DNA from: Vibrio sp. SCSIO 43136
GTDB taxonomy: Bacteria > Pseudomonadota > Gammaproteobacteria > Enterobacterales > Vibrionaceae
NCBI RefSeq assembly: GCF_023716565.1
Contig: NZ_CP071849.1
Location: 124,001 to 188,000, forward strand
Length of the DNA stretch: 64,000 nucleotides
Direction of reading: 5' to 3'
In this document: positions 45,247 to 54,248 of the stretch, piece after piece
Layout of the letters: each line of letters begins with the position of its first letter
Numbering within the stretch: position 1 is the first letter of the stretch
Notes under the pieces: model-generated
Told to the model about the DNA's origin: nothing
Databases searched by the model: none
Seen by the model: only the letters and a program-made list of their open reading frames with translations
Translations under genes and position numbers: made by a program

Positions 45247-46154
45247 GCCGATGGTTAGCAGTTTTGACGATACTCTTCTTACCTTGGGTTAAAGCGAGCC
45301 AAGTTTGCCTATCTACGTGCGTCAATAATGAAAAACCAGCGCTTAGGGTCATCGCACTCAATTGGTCCGCAACCGAAATGCTGTTAACCCTTGGGGTTGA
45401 ACCTGTGGGGGCGCCGCAGATCTCTGGGTACAAAAAGTGGCAAACTAATCACCCGAAAATTGGCTCTAATGTGACAGATATAGGTCGCCGCCAAGAACCA
45501 AGTCTAAGTGTTATTGCCGCACTCAAACCAGATTTGATCATTGGTTACGATTTTCGTCATCGCAGAATATTGCCTCAGCTAAACGCTATTGCACCTACCT
45601 TGCTTTATCAGCAGTTTCCCACCCCTGATGATGTTGATTTTAATTACTTTGAACAGTCCTTAACAGTTTTTGACGCAATAGCGAAAGCAACCCATACCCA
45701 AAAGAAAGCACAGCAAGTGCTTGATGATTTGAACCACCAGTTAAATAGCTTATCTGTACAAATAAACTATCAGGGGTATATCACGTACGCCAAATTTGTT
45801 GGTATGGGTTATGGGTTACGCGTATTTTCGCAGCATAGCCTTGCTGGAAGTATCGCTCACAAGCTTGGTTTGAAGTATCAGTCCGTTCCTTCGCTTCCTG
45901 GTAAAGACTTCACCCATTTAACCATTGAGCAGTTACCGAAACTTTCCAATACGTTACTCCTTCTCGCTGGCGATCAAACTAAAAGTGACTACATCACGGG
46001 ATCGCCTGTTTGGAGTGATCTGGCTTTTGTCAGAGAGAAGCAATTAAGCCAAGTCGAACCTTTATGGAGTTTTGGTGGCCCAGTGTCGATAAGCCGAATG
46101 GCACATGCGTTTTCCAAAGCTGTCCAGGCATACGAGGGCGACCAATATGACTAA
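45243..46154 (+). CDS. Siderophore periplasmic binding protein (FhuD-like), system 2
   Basis: A 303-residue protein with signal peptide (MSRWLAVLTILFLPWVKAS). The FhuD pattern is VIALNWSATEMLLTLGVEPVGA, IGRRQEPSLSVIAALKPDLII and FGGPVSISRMAHAF. It overlaps both neighbours by a few bases. Within the iutA operon it is the likely carrier of ferric aerobactin across the periplasm. Confidence 0.9.
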   Translation: MSRWLAVLTILFLPWVKASQVCLSTCVNNEKPALRVIALNWSATEMLLTLGVEPVGAPQISGYKKWQTNHPKIGSNVTDIGRRQEPSLSVIAALKPDLIIGYDFRHRRILPQLNAIAPTLLYQQFPTPDDVDFNYFEQSLTVFDAIAKATHTQKKAQQVLDDLNHQLNSLSVQINYQGYITYAKFVGMGYGLRVFSQHSLAGSIAHKLGLKYQSVPSLPGKDFTHLTIEQLPKLSNTLLLLAGDQTKSDYITGSPVWSDLAFVREKQLSQVEPLWSFGGPVSISRMAHAFSKAVQAYEGDQYD

Positions 46155-48078
46155 AGTAATTCTAGGTTTGCTGACGTTACTAGCGGCTTCAGTCGCACTA
46201 TATTTGGTGATGGTTCCTACACTGCCCGACGGTTTAATTTCCCGTTCAATGTTGACCCATGTATGGATACCAACCGCACTAATGGCCCTTGTGGTTGGTA
46301 TGTTGCATTCCAGTTCGGGCCTACTCATTCAAATTTCTTTGAATAATGATTTTGCATCTCCAGCGACACTTGGAATTGCATCGGGTGCCTTGCTTGGTGC
46401 AGTTGTTGCCCAAATAGGCTTCCCGGAGGTTGGGTTTGTCGTTATTTGGTTAGGTGCTTTCATCGGGGCTTTACTACTATCCGTTGTCATATTACTCGTG
46501 AGCCGTTTGTTTGGTGGTGGGCAGGTGTCGATCATTTTGGTGGGTATGGCATTGGGCCTAGGGGCGGGCGCAGTCTCATCAATTTTGCTGCTTTACTTCG
46601 AAAATCAGACAGACGGTTTATTTTTGTGGGGCAGTGGTCAGGTGCTGCAAACCAGTATCAATCCGATCAAAAATTATGCGCCACTTATTTTAGCGACATT
46701 GCTCGCCTCTATGGTTGTGTTACCCAAACTATCACTGTTTCAACTTGGTGAAACCAATGCTAGAGCTTTAGGTGTATCGGTGGCTCTATGGCGTTGGTTG
46801 ATTCTACTGGTGGCGGTTTTGCAGGCGTCACTTGCGACAGCCATGGTTGGGTTGGTGGCCTTCGTTGGACTGATGGCTCCACATCTTGCTCGTTCGGTTT
46901 ATGCACTCACCAACAAGCAGCGCAACATCGTAGCCCTGTGGTTGTTGTCCGTATTGATAGGTGCGCTGATTGTCTTGGCCGCAGAGTGGTGTTCTCGCTC
47001 CTTACTGTTTATTGGTTATCGATTACCGACAGGGGCGTTTACCACACTAATTGGTGCGCCTTTCTTTATCTACTTGCTGTTTCGACGGGCAGGTCGTGTC
47101 TCTGCAGCTTCTGATAGTGGCTTGCTACATTTACGAGCGATCGTTGAGCTTAAACCATATAAAACCATGTTTTTACTAGCAATGATGCTGGTTTTCTCGC
47201 TACATTTTTGGGCCGATCTATCTACTGCATCAACGGCAGTATGGGTGAATTATCGCATTGTAATGGCCGCCATTGCTGGTGTGGCTCTAGCGGTGGCTGG
47301 AGTGGTGTTGCAGTCGCTATTTCGTAATCCAATGGCTAGCCCAGATATTTCTGGGGTGAGTGCATTTGCCGTCTTGCTTATCGCCTGCGTATTGGTGATC
47401 TATCCAGCAGCGCCACAGTGGGTGTTGAGTGGTGCCTCTTTGGTGGGCGCAGCTTTAGTGATGTTGTTGCTTTCTTGGGGAATCAAGCAGCAGCTCAATG
47501 TCGCTCAATTAGCGCTGTTTGGTATTGTGATATCTGCGTTTGCAGGCACGGCAACCCACATATTGTTGACGTTTGGCAGTAGTACCGCATCGGTGACGTT
47601 GATGTGGCTATCGGGAACGACCTATGGTGCTAGCCTTGAGCAGATCATCCCATTTTTAGTTGTCGTGACGGTAACCTTGGTTAGCCTGCTGCCCTTTCTA
47701 CGCAGCTTAGATCTCTTCTCTCTTGGGGAAATCGTGCCGAAAACGCTCGGTGTTGATGTGAACAAGCACCGTGTTGCGCTTTTGCTCGGTTCGGCATTTC
47801 TCACCGCTATTTCCGTATCATACGTCGGGGCGATAAGTTTTATTGGCTTACTTGCCCCGCATTGTGCTCGCTTACTCGGTGTTACTCGGCACGCACATTT
47901 ACTACCTACCGCCGCTTTCATTGGTGCCACGTTAATGGTTTGGGCCGATGGACTTGGCCGCACCGTAACGGCGCCGAACGAAATTGCCGCTGGTCTGATG
48001 GTGTCCATTATCGGCAGCGGTTACTTCTTACTTCTTATTTTAGTTGGGTATCGTAAAAGGACTTATGCAAACACTTAA
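46147..48078 (+). CDS. Siderophore permease (FhuB-like double permease), system 2
   Basis: A 643-residue double permease of two FecCD halves. Contact loops are [14 protein letters not shown] in the first half and SFIGLLAPHCARLL in the second. ATG 46147 follows GAGGG and overlaps the binding-protein stop; the longer frame start at 46105 is discarded. Its end overlaps the nitroreductase start by 14 bases. Confidence 0.91.
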   Translation: MTKVILGLLTLLAASVALYLVMVPTLPDGLISRSMLTHVWIPTALMALVVGMLHSSSGLLIQISLNNDFASPATLGIASGALLGAVVAQIGFPEVGFVVIWLGAFIGALLLSVVILLVSRLFGGGQVSIILVGMALGLGAGAVSSILLLYFENQTDGLFLWGSGQVLQTSINPIKNYAPLILATLLASMVVLPKLSLFQLGETNARALGVSVALWRWLILLVAVLQASLATAMVGLVAFVGLMAPHLARSVYALTNKQRNIVALWLLSVLIGALIVLAAEWCSRSLLFIGYRLPTGAFTTLIGAPFFIYLLFRRAGRVSAASDSGLLHLRAIVELKPYKTMFLLAMMLVFSLHFWADLSTASTAVWVNYRIVMAAIAGVALAVAGVVLQSLFRNPMASPDISGVSAFAVLLIACVLVIYPAAPQWVLSGASLVGAALVMLLLSWGIKQQLNVAQLALFGIVISAFAGTATHILLTFGSSTASVTLMWLSGTTYGASLEQIIPFLVVVTVTLVSLLPFLRSLDLFSLGEIVPKTLGVDVNKHRVALLLGSAFLTAISVSYVGAISFIGLLAPHCARLLGVTRHAHLLPTAAFIGATLMVWADGLGRTVTAPNEIAAGLMVSIIGSGYFLLLILVGYRKRTYANT

Positions 48079-48679
48079 CAATCTTTATCAACGCTCTTCT
48101 TACCACGTGCACGAAATGCAACATCCGGCGCCAAGTGACGAGCAGCTTAGAGCAATCCTACAAGCGGCTATGAGCACTCCGGATCATGGCCACTTAACGC
48201 CTTGGAATTTCTTGGTGATAGAAAATGCGCAAGTTGCTTCTTTGGTCGAGTTATTAAAGCAAGCGTGGCTCGAACATGATGATCATGTCACCGAAGCACA
48301 CGCCAATCGCCTTGCTAGCTATTTGTCTGCGGCGCCAGTGATGGTATTGGTTTCGGCAGAAGTAAAGCCGCACCGCGAGATCAGCCAACAGGATCAAATT
48401 CTCTCTGCGGCGGCTGCCTGTCAGATGCTATTGCTAGCAGCAGATCAATTGGGGTTCGGTGGTGTTTGGTATAGCACGGATGCCGTTGAGCTACCGAATG
48501 CTCGTCAAGCACTGGGTCTTGAGCAGAATCATCACCCAGTTGGCTTTTTGATTTTTGGTACCCCTGTCGAAGCTCGCATTAAAAAACGGAGAAGTGTCGA
48601 TTCTCTGGTAAAGCAATGGGTTGGAGAGAAGCAGGTGGCAGAGTGGCGTTCAGGCAAGACTGTGGAGGTTGAATCATGA
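48065..48679 (+). CDS. YdjA-like nitroreductase-family flavoprotein
   Basis: A 204-residue FMN-binding protein of the small YdjA branch. Visible are RSSYHVHEMQHPAPSDEQL, AAMSTPDHGHLTPWNFLVIE (flavin site) and AADQLGFGGVWYSTDAVE. ATG 48065 follows AAAGG and is preferred to 48044. It overlaps the permease before it and the iucA-iucB gene after it (ATGA), so it is fully part of the siderophore operon. A role in reducing ferric aerobactin or recycling a flavin for IucD is possible; no FhuF or ViuB-like reductase is seen in the window. That role is inference. Confidence 0.82.
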   Translation: MQTLNNLYQRSSYHVHEMQHPAPSDEQLRAILQAAMSTPDHGHLTPWNFLVIENAQVASLVELLKQAWLEHDDHVTEAHANRLASYLSAAPVMVLVSAEVKPHREISQQDQILSAAAACQMLLLAADQLGFGGVWYSTDAVELPNARQALGLEQNHHPVGFLIFGTPVEARIKKRRSVDSLVKQWVGEKQVAEWRSGKTVEVES

Positions 48680-51342
48680 CCAGTAACCGTTTAAGCATCC
48701 AGTGCTTTTTCAATAGTTTATCAGTCGATATGGTGGGTGAAACGCAATCTCATAAAGTGGGTGATGTTGAGCTGGTTTGTGCCAGTTTTATGGTGACCGA
48801 GGGGACCTTACTGCTGCCATTAACTTATCATTCGGAAAATGCCCGTCATCGCTATCGAGGGGATATCCATCTGTTGACTGAAGAAGGCCTTTTGTCGGAC
48901 ATCGAGTTTCCTACGGCGGTTGCTTTGGTGTGTGCGAGCCAAACGGGATTGACACCTGAAAAATTGGATAGATTGACGCAACGAGTGGGTGATTCTGACC
49001 ACTATATTAATCGAGCTGAGCATAGTTATCTGCAGCGTCATGCTGAGCACTTGCCGCAGTGTTTTATCGAATCAGAACAGGCTTTGATTGGTGGACATAG
49101 TATGCACCCAAGCCCTAAAAGCTGTTCACCATTGAGCTATGATGAGCAGGCGCAGTTTTTGCCCGAGTTTGCCAACTCTTTTTCTATCGAATGGTTTGCA
49201 GTAAGCCCTGAAGTTTTGGTGGTAGGTTCTCACAAGCTGAATACTAGCCGTGTCTTGAATGAGCTCTTTCATGCATCCGTGGGTGAAGATGAAACGAATG
49301 CGTTGCCTAGCGGTTGGCTACCTTACCCGATGCACCCATTGCAAGCGGCTGCCTGGCGAAATAGTCATGATTTCCAGAGCGTCTCATCACAGGTGCTGGA
49401 TTTGAAGATTAAGAGTTCAGGGTGGTTGGCTACGTCATCTTCTCGTGCCATTTATCATCCGAAACTGCCATGGATGCTTAAAGTTTCACTGCCGGTCAAA
49501 CTAACCAACTCATTACGCCTTTTGAGTGAGAAAGAGGCTCAGCGAGGCGTACTATTTAGCCAGTTATTGGACACACCCGCTGGCGAAGAACTGGTTCAAC
49601 GTAGTAAGCACACACAATTTATCGAAGAGCCTATGTGGGTATCCATCAAGGATAAGGAGAGTAAAACGCTTGATTTACCATTAGTCGCTTTGCGTTCTAA
49701 CCCATTCTTTAATAGCGGGGAAGATGGTGTGCACCTGTTAGCGACGGTCAATCAAGAGCTGCCGCAGCAGTCTAGCTCTCAAGTAGCCCAGTGGATCGCC
49801 GCACTCGCTCAAAAGAAAAATATCTCGGCAGAAGAATCGGCGAGAGCATGGATAGACCACTTCTTTAAAGCGGTGATCGAACCGCTTTGTGTGGCAAGAA
49901 GTGACTATGGGATTGTACTGCTTGCCCATCAGCAAAATATTCTACTTAAAGTAACAGATGGTTTACCTGTCGGCATGCTTTATCGAGATTGCCAAGGGGT
50001 TGGGGTGACAGAGTTAGCGCTTAAACGATTTGACTCGGTATTGTCTAGCCCTCCTGAGTATTTCATGACAGGTCAAGAGGTGAACCCATACCTGGCTTAC
50101 TATGTGGTTGGAAACTCATTAATTAACACGGTGGCATCAATCGCAGCAGCAGGTCTTGCAAGCGAACGTGCGTTGTTTGATGTTTGTATTGAAAACCTGC
50201 ATCGATTAAGGCTGAAAAATCCTCTCGATTCATCGTTTTATGATTACTTGCTAAGCTCTTCAAGTTTACATTGGAAGCGAAACTTCTTGTGTTTTTTGAA
50301 TGAAGATAATGAAGCAACACTAGAAAACCCAGAACAGATATACAAGTCGATACCTAATCCTCTCAAGAGTGATTTAATGGTGGCGTGCGTCAAACCAGTG
50401 ATTGGCGTATCAGAGGTTACTGTGTGTTGTGTTGCTACCAATCAAACTGGCCTCAAGCAGTTCGAGATCCATCAACTTGGTAAAGTGATGGCAGGTTTTG
50501 AGGTGAAAAGTAATAACGGAGAGCTTCACTATCATGCAAATACCGAAGATGAAATGTTGTGGTGGAGCGGTCTTGAGCATGTATTTGGTACAGAAAAAAC
50601 CGACCATGTGGTTTGCTCAACGGTACCTGATTCCGTTCAACTTAATGCTTTGATTCCTCGCAGTGAATTTCTAGAAAAAGCGCCGATTTGGCACCACAAA
50701 GATCAACAGAACAACCAGCATTCATTGGCGATGGCGGACAATGGCATTGAACACCCTGCTAGGCCAGCAAAGCCTGATGATGTGTTTTATCAACGCTATT
50801 TCTATCCTCTTAAAAGAACCCTAACCCTTAGGGTTGTAGACAAACAACGAGATTTATCAGCCTTTCATCGCTGGCATAACGACCCTGCAATTTCGCCAAT
50901 TTGGGAGTTGGAAGGCACACAAACGGAGCATCTAGATTATTTGACCAAAATGGAATCTGACGCTCATCAGTTTCCAGTTATCGCTGAGTTTGATGGGGTG
51001 CCATTTGGCTACTTTGAGGTGTATTGGACCGCAGAGGACAGGCTTGGCCCATATTATGAGGTTGAGGCATTTGACCGAGGGGCTCATATGCTGTCCGCAA
51101 ATCCTAGATTTAGAGGTTGGCGTTACTTTGAAGTGTGGTCAAAGGCTGTGGTGCAGTATTGTTTTTTGGTCAATTCGCAGACCAATCACGTTATGGGTGA
51201 ACCGAGAGCAGACAATGCAAAAGTATTAGAGCTGACGAGAAGAGTGGGGTTCGACAATCTATTTGAGTTCGATTTCCCTCATAAGCGAGCCGCCATGTTG
51301 CAGTGTCCACGGAAGCGATTCTTTGAGCAATTCGCAATCTAA
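48676..51342 (+). CDS. IucA-IucB fusion: NIS synthetase joined to N6-hydroxylysine acetyltransferase
   Basis: An 888-residue protein with two parts. Residues about 1-590 are an IucA-type synthetase: GGHSMHPSPKSCSPLSY, MHPLQ, ATSSSRAIYHPKLPWMLKVS, YGIVLLAHQQNILL and YRDCQG. Residues about 590-888 are a complete IucB-type protein, including its N-terminal domain and the GNAT domain: RPAKPDDVFYQRY, FHRWHNDPAISPIWE, FGYFEVYWTAEDRLGPYY, FDRGAHML, EPRADN and EFDFPHKRAAML. In the classic pathway IucB acetylates N6-hydroxylysine and IucA joins it to citrate. The frame is unbroken across the junction. The start overlaps the nitroreductase stop. Confidence 0.92.
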   Translation: MTSNRLSIQCFFNSLSVDMVGETQSHKVGDVELVCASFMVTEGTLLLPLTYHSENARHRYRGDIHLLTEEGLLSDIEFPTAVALVCASQTGLTPEKLDRLTQRVGDSDHYINRAEHSYLQRHAEHLPQCFIESEQALIGGHSMHPSPKSCSPLSYDEQAQFLPEFANSFSIEWFAVSPEVLVVGSHKLNTSRVLNELFHASVGEDETNALPSGWLPYPMHPLQAAAWRNSHDFQSVSSQVLDLKIKSSGWLATSSSRAIYHPKLPWMLKVSLPVKLTNSLRLLSEKEAQRGVLFSQLLDTPAGEELVQRSKHTQFIEEPMWVSIKDKESKTLDLPLVALRSNPFFNSGEDGVHLLATVNQELPQQSSSQVAQWIAALAQKKNISAEESARAWIDHFFKAVIEPLCVARSDYGIVLLAHQQNILLKVTDGLPVGMLYRDCQGVGVTELALKRFDSVLSSPPEYFMTGQEVNPYLAYYVVGNSLINTVASIAAAGLASERALFDVCIENLHRLRLKNPLDSSFYDYLLSSSSLHWKRNFLCFLNEDNEATLENPEQIYKSIPNPLKSDLMVACVKPVIGVSEVTVCCVATNQTGLKQFEIHQLGKVMAGFEVKSNNGELHYHANTEDEMLWWSGLEHVFGTEKTDHVVCSTVPDSVQLNALIPRSEFLEKAPIWHHKDQQNNQHSLAMADNGIEHPARPAKPDDVFYQRYFYPLKRTLTLRVVDKQRDLSAFHRWHNDPAISPIWELEGTQTEHLDYLTKMESDAHQFPVIAEFDGVPFGYFEVYWTAEDRLGPYYEVEAFDRGAHMLSANPRFRGWRYFEVWSKAVVQYCFLVNSQTNHVMGEPRADNAKVLELTRRVGFDNLFEFDFPHKRAAMLQCPRKRFFEQFAI

Positions 51343-51368
51343 GCCATGAATTTACAAGGAGGTGAAAA

Positions 51369-52691
51369 ATGACGTTATCAAACTATGATTTGTTAGGAGT
51401 TGGGATCGGTCCTTTCAATTTAAGCATTGCCGCACTAGCTGCGCCAAAACAGTCCCTCAAGACGCGATTTTTTGAGCGAAAAAACCGTTTTGTTTGGCAT
51501 CCCGGCCTTTTATTGAGTGATGCAAAAATGCAGACCTCATTTTTGAAAGATTTAGTGACAGCGGTTGACCCTACCAGTGAATACTCATTTTTGAACTATT
51601 TGGTAAAAAATGAAAAATTTTACCCGTTTACCGCAAGAGGGGAGTTTATGATTTCTCGATTGGAGTTTTCTGACTATATGTCGTGGGTGTCCAATCGTTT
51701 ACCCAATACTCAGTTTTCGAGCGAAGTTGAATCGGTCTCTTTTGATGACGATCGGTTCGTAGTGACGGTTAACGGTCAGCAGCACGTGTCCAAGCACCTA
51801 GTCGTTGGCACGGGAACCCAAGCGGTCACTCCTAACTGCGCTAAGCCACATTTAGGTGAGCACTGCTTTCACGCCCAAGAAATGATGATGAGGGCGCCAG
51901 ACCTTAAAGGTAAGCGCATCGCAATCATAGGTGGTGGGCAAACAGGAGCTGATATTTTTCAACATGTCTTTGATGGGGAGTTTGGCCAACCGAGTCATGT
52001 TCACTGGGTATCGAGGCGTGCCAATTTAGAGTCGTTGGATGAAAGCTGCTTCACCGATCAGTTTTTTATGCCAGATTACGCAAATCAGTTTTTCCATTTA
52101 GACAAACAAAGCCAACAAATGGAAGTCAATCGCCAGAAGCTCGCCAGTGATGGGATCACCGAAGAGTGTTTAAAGGGGATTTACCAACGCCTATATCACG
52201 ATAGGTATGTGCTCAAGAACTCCCGCTGGTGGAACGTGTTGCCTCATCAAGAACTGGTTGATATGAAAGCGAGTACAGGTGCGAATTTTGAACTTTCTAT
52301 CCAGCACGGGCTAAGCGGAGAGATCTCTTTAATTGAAGCTGATGTCGTGATTATGTGCACAGGATTCTCGAGAGTTTTGCCTGAGTGTTTGAAATCGGTG
52401 GTTGAAAAGTTGGAGTTAGACGATAAATCGCGTCCAATATTGACTCAAGATTATCAAGCCATCTGGAAGCAGGCATCATCCAATAAGCTCTTTATCGTTA
52501 ATGCTGGCACACATAATCACGGAATTGTTGAACCACAGTTGAGCTTAGCTGCTTGGCGCGCCGCTAAGATAATCAACAGTACCTTGGAGCAGTCTGAATA
52601 CACTGTGACCGACTCGGCTAGTGTGATTGATTGGAGCCTAAAATCAGCTGGCATCTCAAAAGTAGAGGCTAACAGACCTCAATTGGCCTAA
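51369..52691 (+). CDS. iucD: Lysine N6-monooxygenase (IucD-like)
   Basis: A 440-residue flavoprotein that hydroxylates the side-chain amine of lysine, the first step of aerobactin synthesis. Motifs: FAD site LLGVGIGPFNLSIAAL, NADPH site IAIIGGGQTGADIF, substrate region MQTSFLKDLVTAVDPTS, and the late ATGY-like VIMCTGF. A perfect AAGGAGGTGA precedes ATG 51369. No lysine decarboxylase lies nearby, so lysine itself rather than cadaverine should be the substrate. A terminator follows. Confidence 0.93.
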   Translation: MTLSNYDLLGVGIGPFNLSIAALAAPKQSLKTRFFERKNRFVWHPGLLLSDAKMQTSFLKDLVTAVDPTSEYSFLNYLVKNEKFYPFTARGEFMISRLEFSDYMSWVSNRLPNTQFSSEVESVSFDDDRFVVTVNGQQHVSKHLVVGTGTQAVTPNCAKPHLGEHCFHAQEMMMRAPDLKGKRIAIIGGGQTGADIFQHVFDGEFGQPSHVHWVSRRANLESLDESCFTDQFFMPDYANQFFHLDKQSQQMEVNRQKLASDGITEECLKGIYQRLYHDRYVLKNSRWWNVLPHQELVDMKASTGANFELSIQHGLSGEISLIEADVVIMCTGFSRVLPECLKSVVEKLELDDKSRPILTQDYQAIWKQASSNKLFIVNAGTHNHGIVEPQLSLAAWRAAKIINSTLEQSEYTVTDSASVIDWSLKSAGISKVEANRPQLA

Positions 52692-52724
52692 CCAAAGCGG
52701 CACTTTACAGTGTAAATTTTAGCC

Positions 52725-52762
52725 AAGATGCCAGCAAAGCAATTTTGACTGGCATCTTTTTT
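52725..52762 (+). terminator. Terminator after iucD
   Basis: GATGCCAG and CTGGCATC pair around a 14-base loop and are followed by six T. Confidence 0.88.
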
Positions 52763-52808
52763 ATCTTCCCTCATAATGCGCCCTGAATTCATCCAAAGGG
52801 CAAACATC

Positions 52809-54188
52809 GTGACTGCTGCTAAATTTTCTACCTTGGCACTAAAGCCAGAACTGTTATCAAACCTAGAAACCATGGGTTATGCCGAGATGACACCAATCCA
52901 GCAACTTAGCCTACCGCTTATCGTTGAAGGCAAAGATGTGATTGGTCAGGGCAAAACAGGCTCGGGTAAAACAGCGAGCTTTGGTTTAGGTGTACTGCAA
53001 AACCTAAACGTGAAGCGTTTTCGCGTACAGTCACTGGTGCTATGTCCTACTCGTGAGCTTGCTGATCAAGTTGCAAAAGAGATCCGTACGTTAGCTCGTG
53101 CTATTCACAATATTAAAGTACTGACACTTTGTGGCGGTATGCCAATGGGCCCACAGATCGGTTCTCTTGAGCATGGTGCACACATTCTAGTCGGTACACC
53201 GGGTCGCATTCTTGATCACCTTGAAAAAGGTCGTATCAACCTAGCCGAATTAAACACCCTAGTGCTCGATGAAGCCGATCGTATGCTAGAGATGGGTTTC
53301 CAAGACGCACTAGATGCCATCATTGATGAAGCCCCTGTCGATCGCCAAACCTTGCTGTTTAGCGCAACTTTCCCAAGCCAAATCAAATCGATTGCTGACC
53401 GAGTGATGAACAAGCCAGAGATGGTGAAAGTAGAGTCCACTCACGATCACTCAAGCATCAAACAGCACTTCTTTGAGTTGGAAGGCAATGAGGAGCGTGA
53501 TGATGCACTTGAGCTGCTGCTGAACCACTACAATCCAGAATCATCAGTCGTGTTCTGTAACACCAAGAAAGATGTACAGGCTGTCGCTGACGAGCTTTAC
53601 CACAAAGGTTATAGCGTGATTGAATTGCACGGCGATATGGAGCAGCGTGAACGTGACCAAGCCTTAGTTCAGTTTGCCAATAAGAGTATCTCCATCTTGG
53701 TGGCAACAGATGTTGCTGCTCGTGGCCTTGATGTTGAAGACCTAGACGCCGTATTTAATTTCCAGTTGTCTCGTGACCCAGAAGTACACGTACACCGCAT
53801 TGGCCGTACTGGCCGTGCAGGTAAGAAAGGCGTAGCGTGCAGTTTCTTTAGTCAGAAGGAAATGTACAAGGTGGCTCAGATTGATGAGTACATGGACTTG
53901 CCAATTGAACCGTCTCAGCTTCCACCTCAACCTAGCACTCGCATGGACCCACCAAAGATGCGTACTATCCAGATTGATGGTGGTAAGAAGCAGAAAATCC
54001 GTCCGGGCGATATCCTTGGTGCATTAACAGGTGATGGTGGTGTTGACGGCAAGCAAGTCGGTAAGATTAAAGTAGTCGCAATGCGCTCTTATGTCGCTGT
54101 GGAACAATCTATCGCCAAGAAAGCACTACGTAAGATTGAGACGGGTAAGATGAAAGGCCGTCAGGTGCGTGCAAGGTTATTGAAATAA
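52809..54188 (+). CDS. dbpA: DbpA, DEAD-box RNA helicase acting on 23S rRNA
   Basis: A 459-residue helicase. Motifs in order: Q motif (MTPIQQLSLP), GQGKTGSGKTAS, PTRELADQ, TPGRILDHL, DEADRMLEMG, SATFPSQ, ATDVAARGLDVE and HRIGRTGRAG. The C-terminal RNA-binding domain (IRPGDILGALTGDGGVDGKQVG, then VAMRSYVAVE) is specific to DbpA and binds hairpin 92 of 23S rRNA. GTG 52809 follows AAAGGG, and its VTAAKFSTL start matches the family. The longer ATG 52776 frame has no ribosome site. Confidence 0.93.
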   Translation: MTAAKFSTLALKPELLSNLETMGYAEMTPIQQLSLPLIVEGKDVIGQGKTGSGKTASFGLGVLQNLNVKRFRVQSLVLCPTRELADQVAKEIRTLARAIHNIKVLTLCGGMPMGPQIGSLEHGAHILVGTPGRILDHLEKGRINLAELNTLVLDEADRMLEMGFQDALDAIIDEAPVDRQTLLFSATFPSQIKSIADRVMNKPEMVKVESTHDHSSIKQHFFELEGNEERDDALELLLNHYNPESSVVFCNTKKDVQAVADELYHKGYSVIELHGDMEQRERDQALVQFANKSISILVATDVAARGLDVEDLDAVFNFQLSRDPEVHVHRIGRTGRAGKKGVACSFFSQKEMYKVAQIDEYMDLPIEPSQLPPQPSTRMDPPKMRTIQIDGGKKQKIRPGDILGALTGDGGVDGKQVGKIKVVAMRSYVAVEQSIAKKALRKIETGKMKGRQVRARLLK

Positions 54189-54214
54189 TCTCTACGACGC
54201 TTAATCCAGATTTA

Positions 54215-54248
54215 AAAACGGCTACCGTATTGGGTAGCCGTTTTTTTA
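54215..54248. terminator. Bidirectional terminator between dbpA and GGDEF gene
   Basis: AAACGGCTACC and GGTAGCCGTTT pair around a short loop, with A-rich and T-rich tails on either side. Confidence 0.88.

Noticed and set aside
48676..51342. Possibility that the IucA-IucB fusion is a sequencing frameshift artefact
   Set aside because: Both domains are complete and in the same frame with no truncated motif at the junction. An artefact would more often break a gene than fuse two cleanly. Not excluded without reads.
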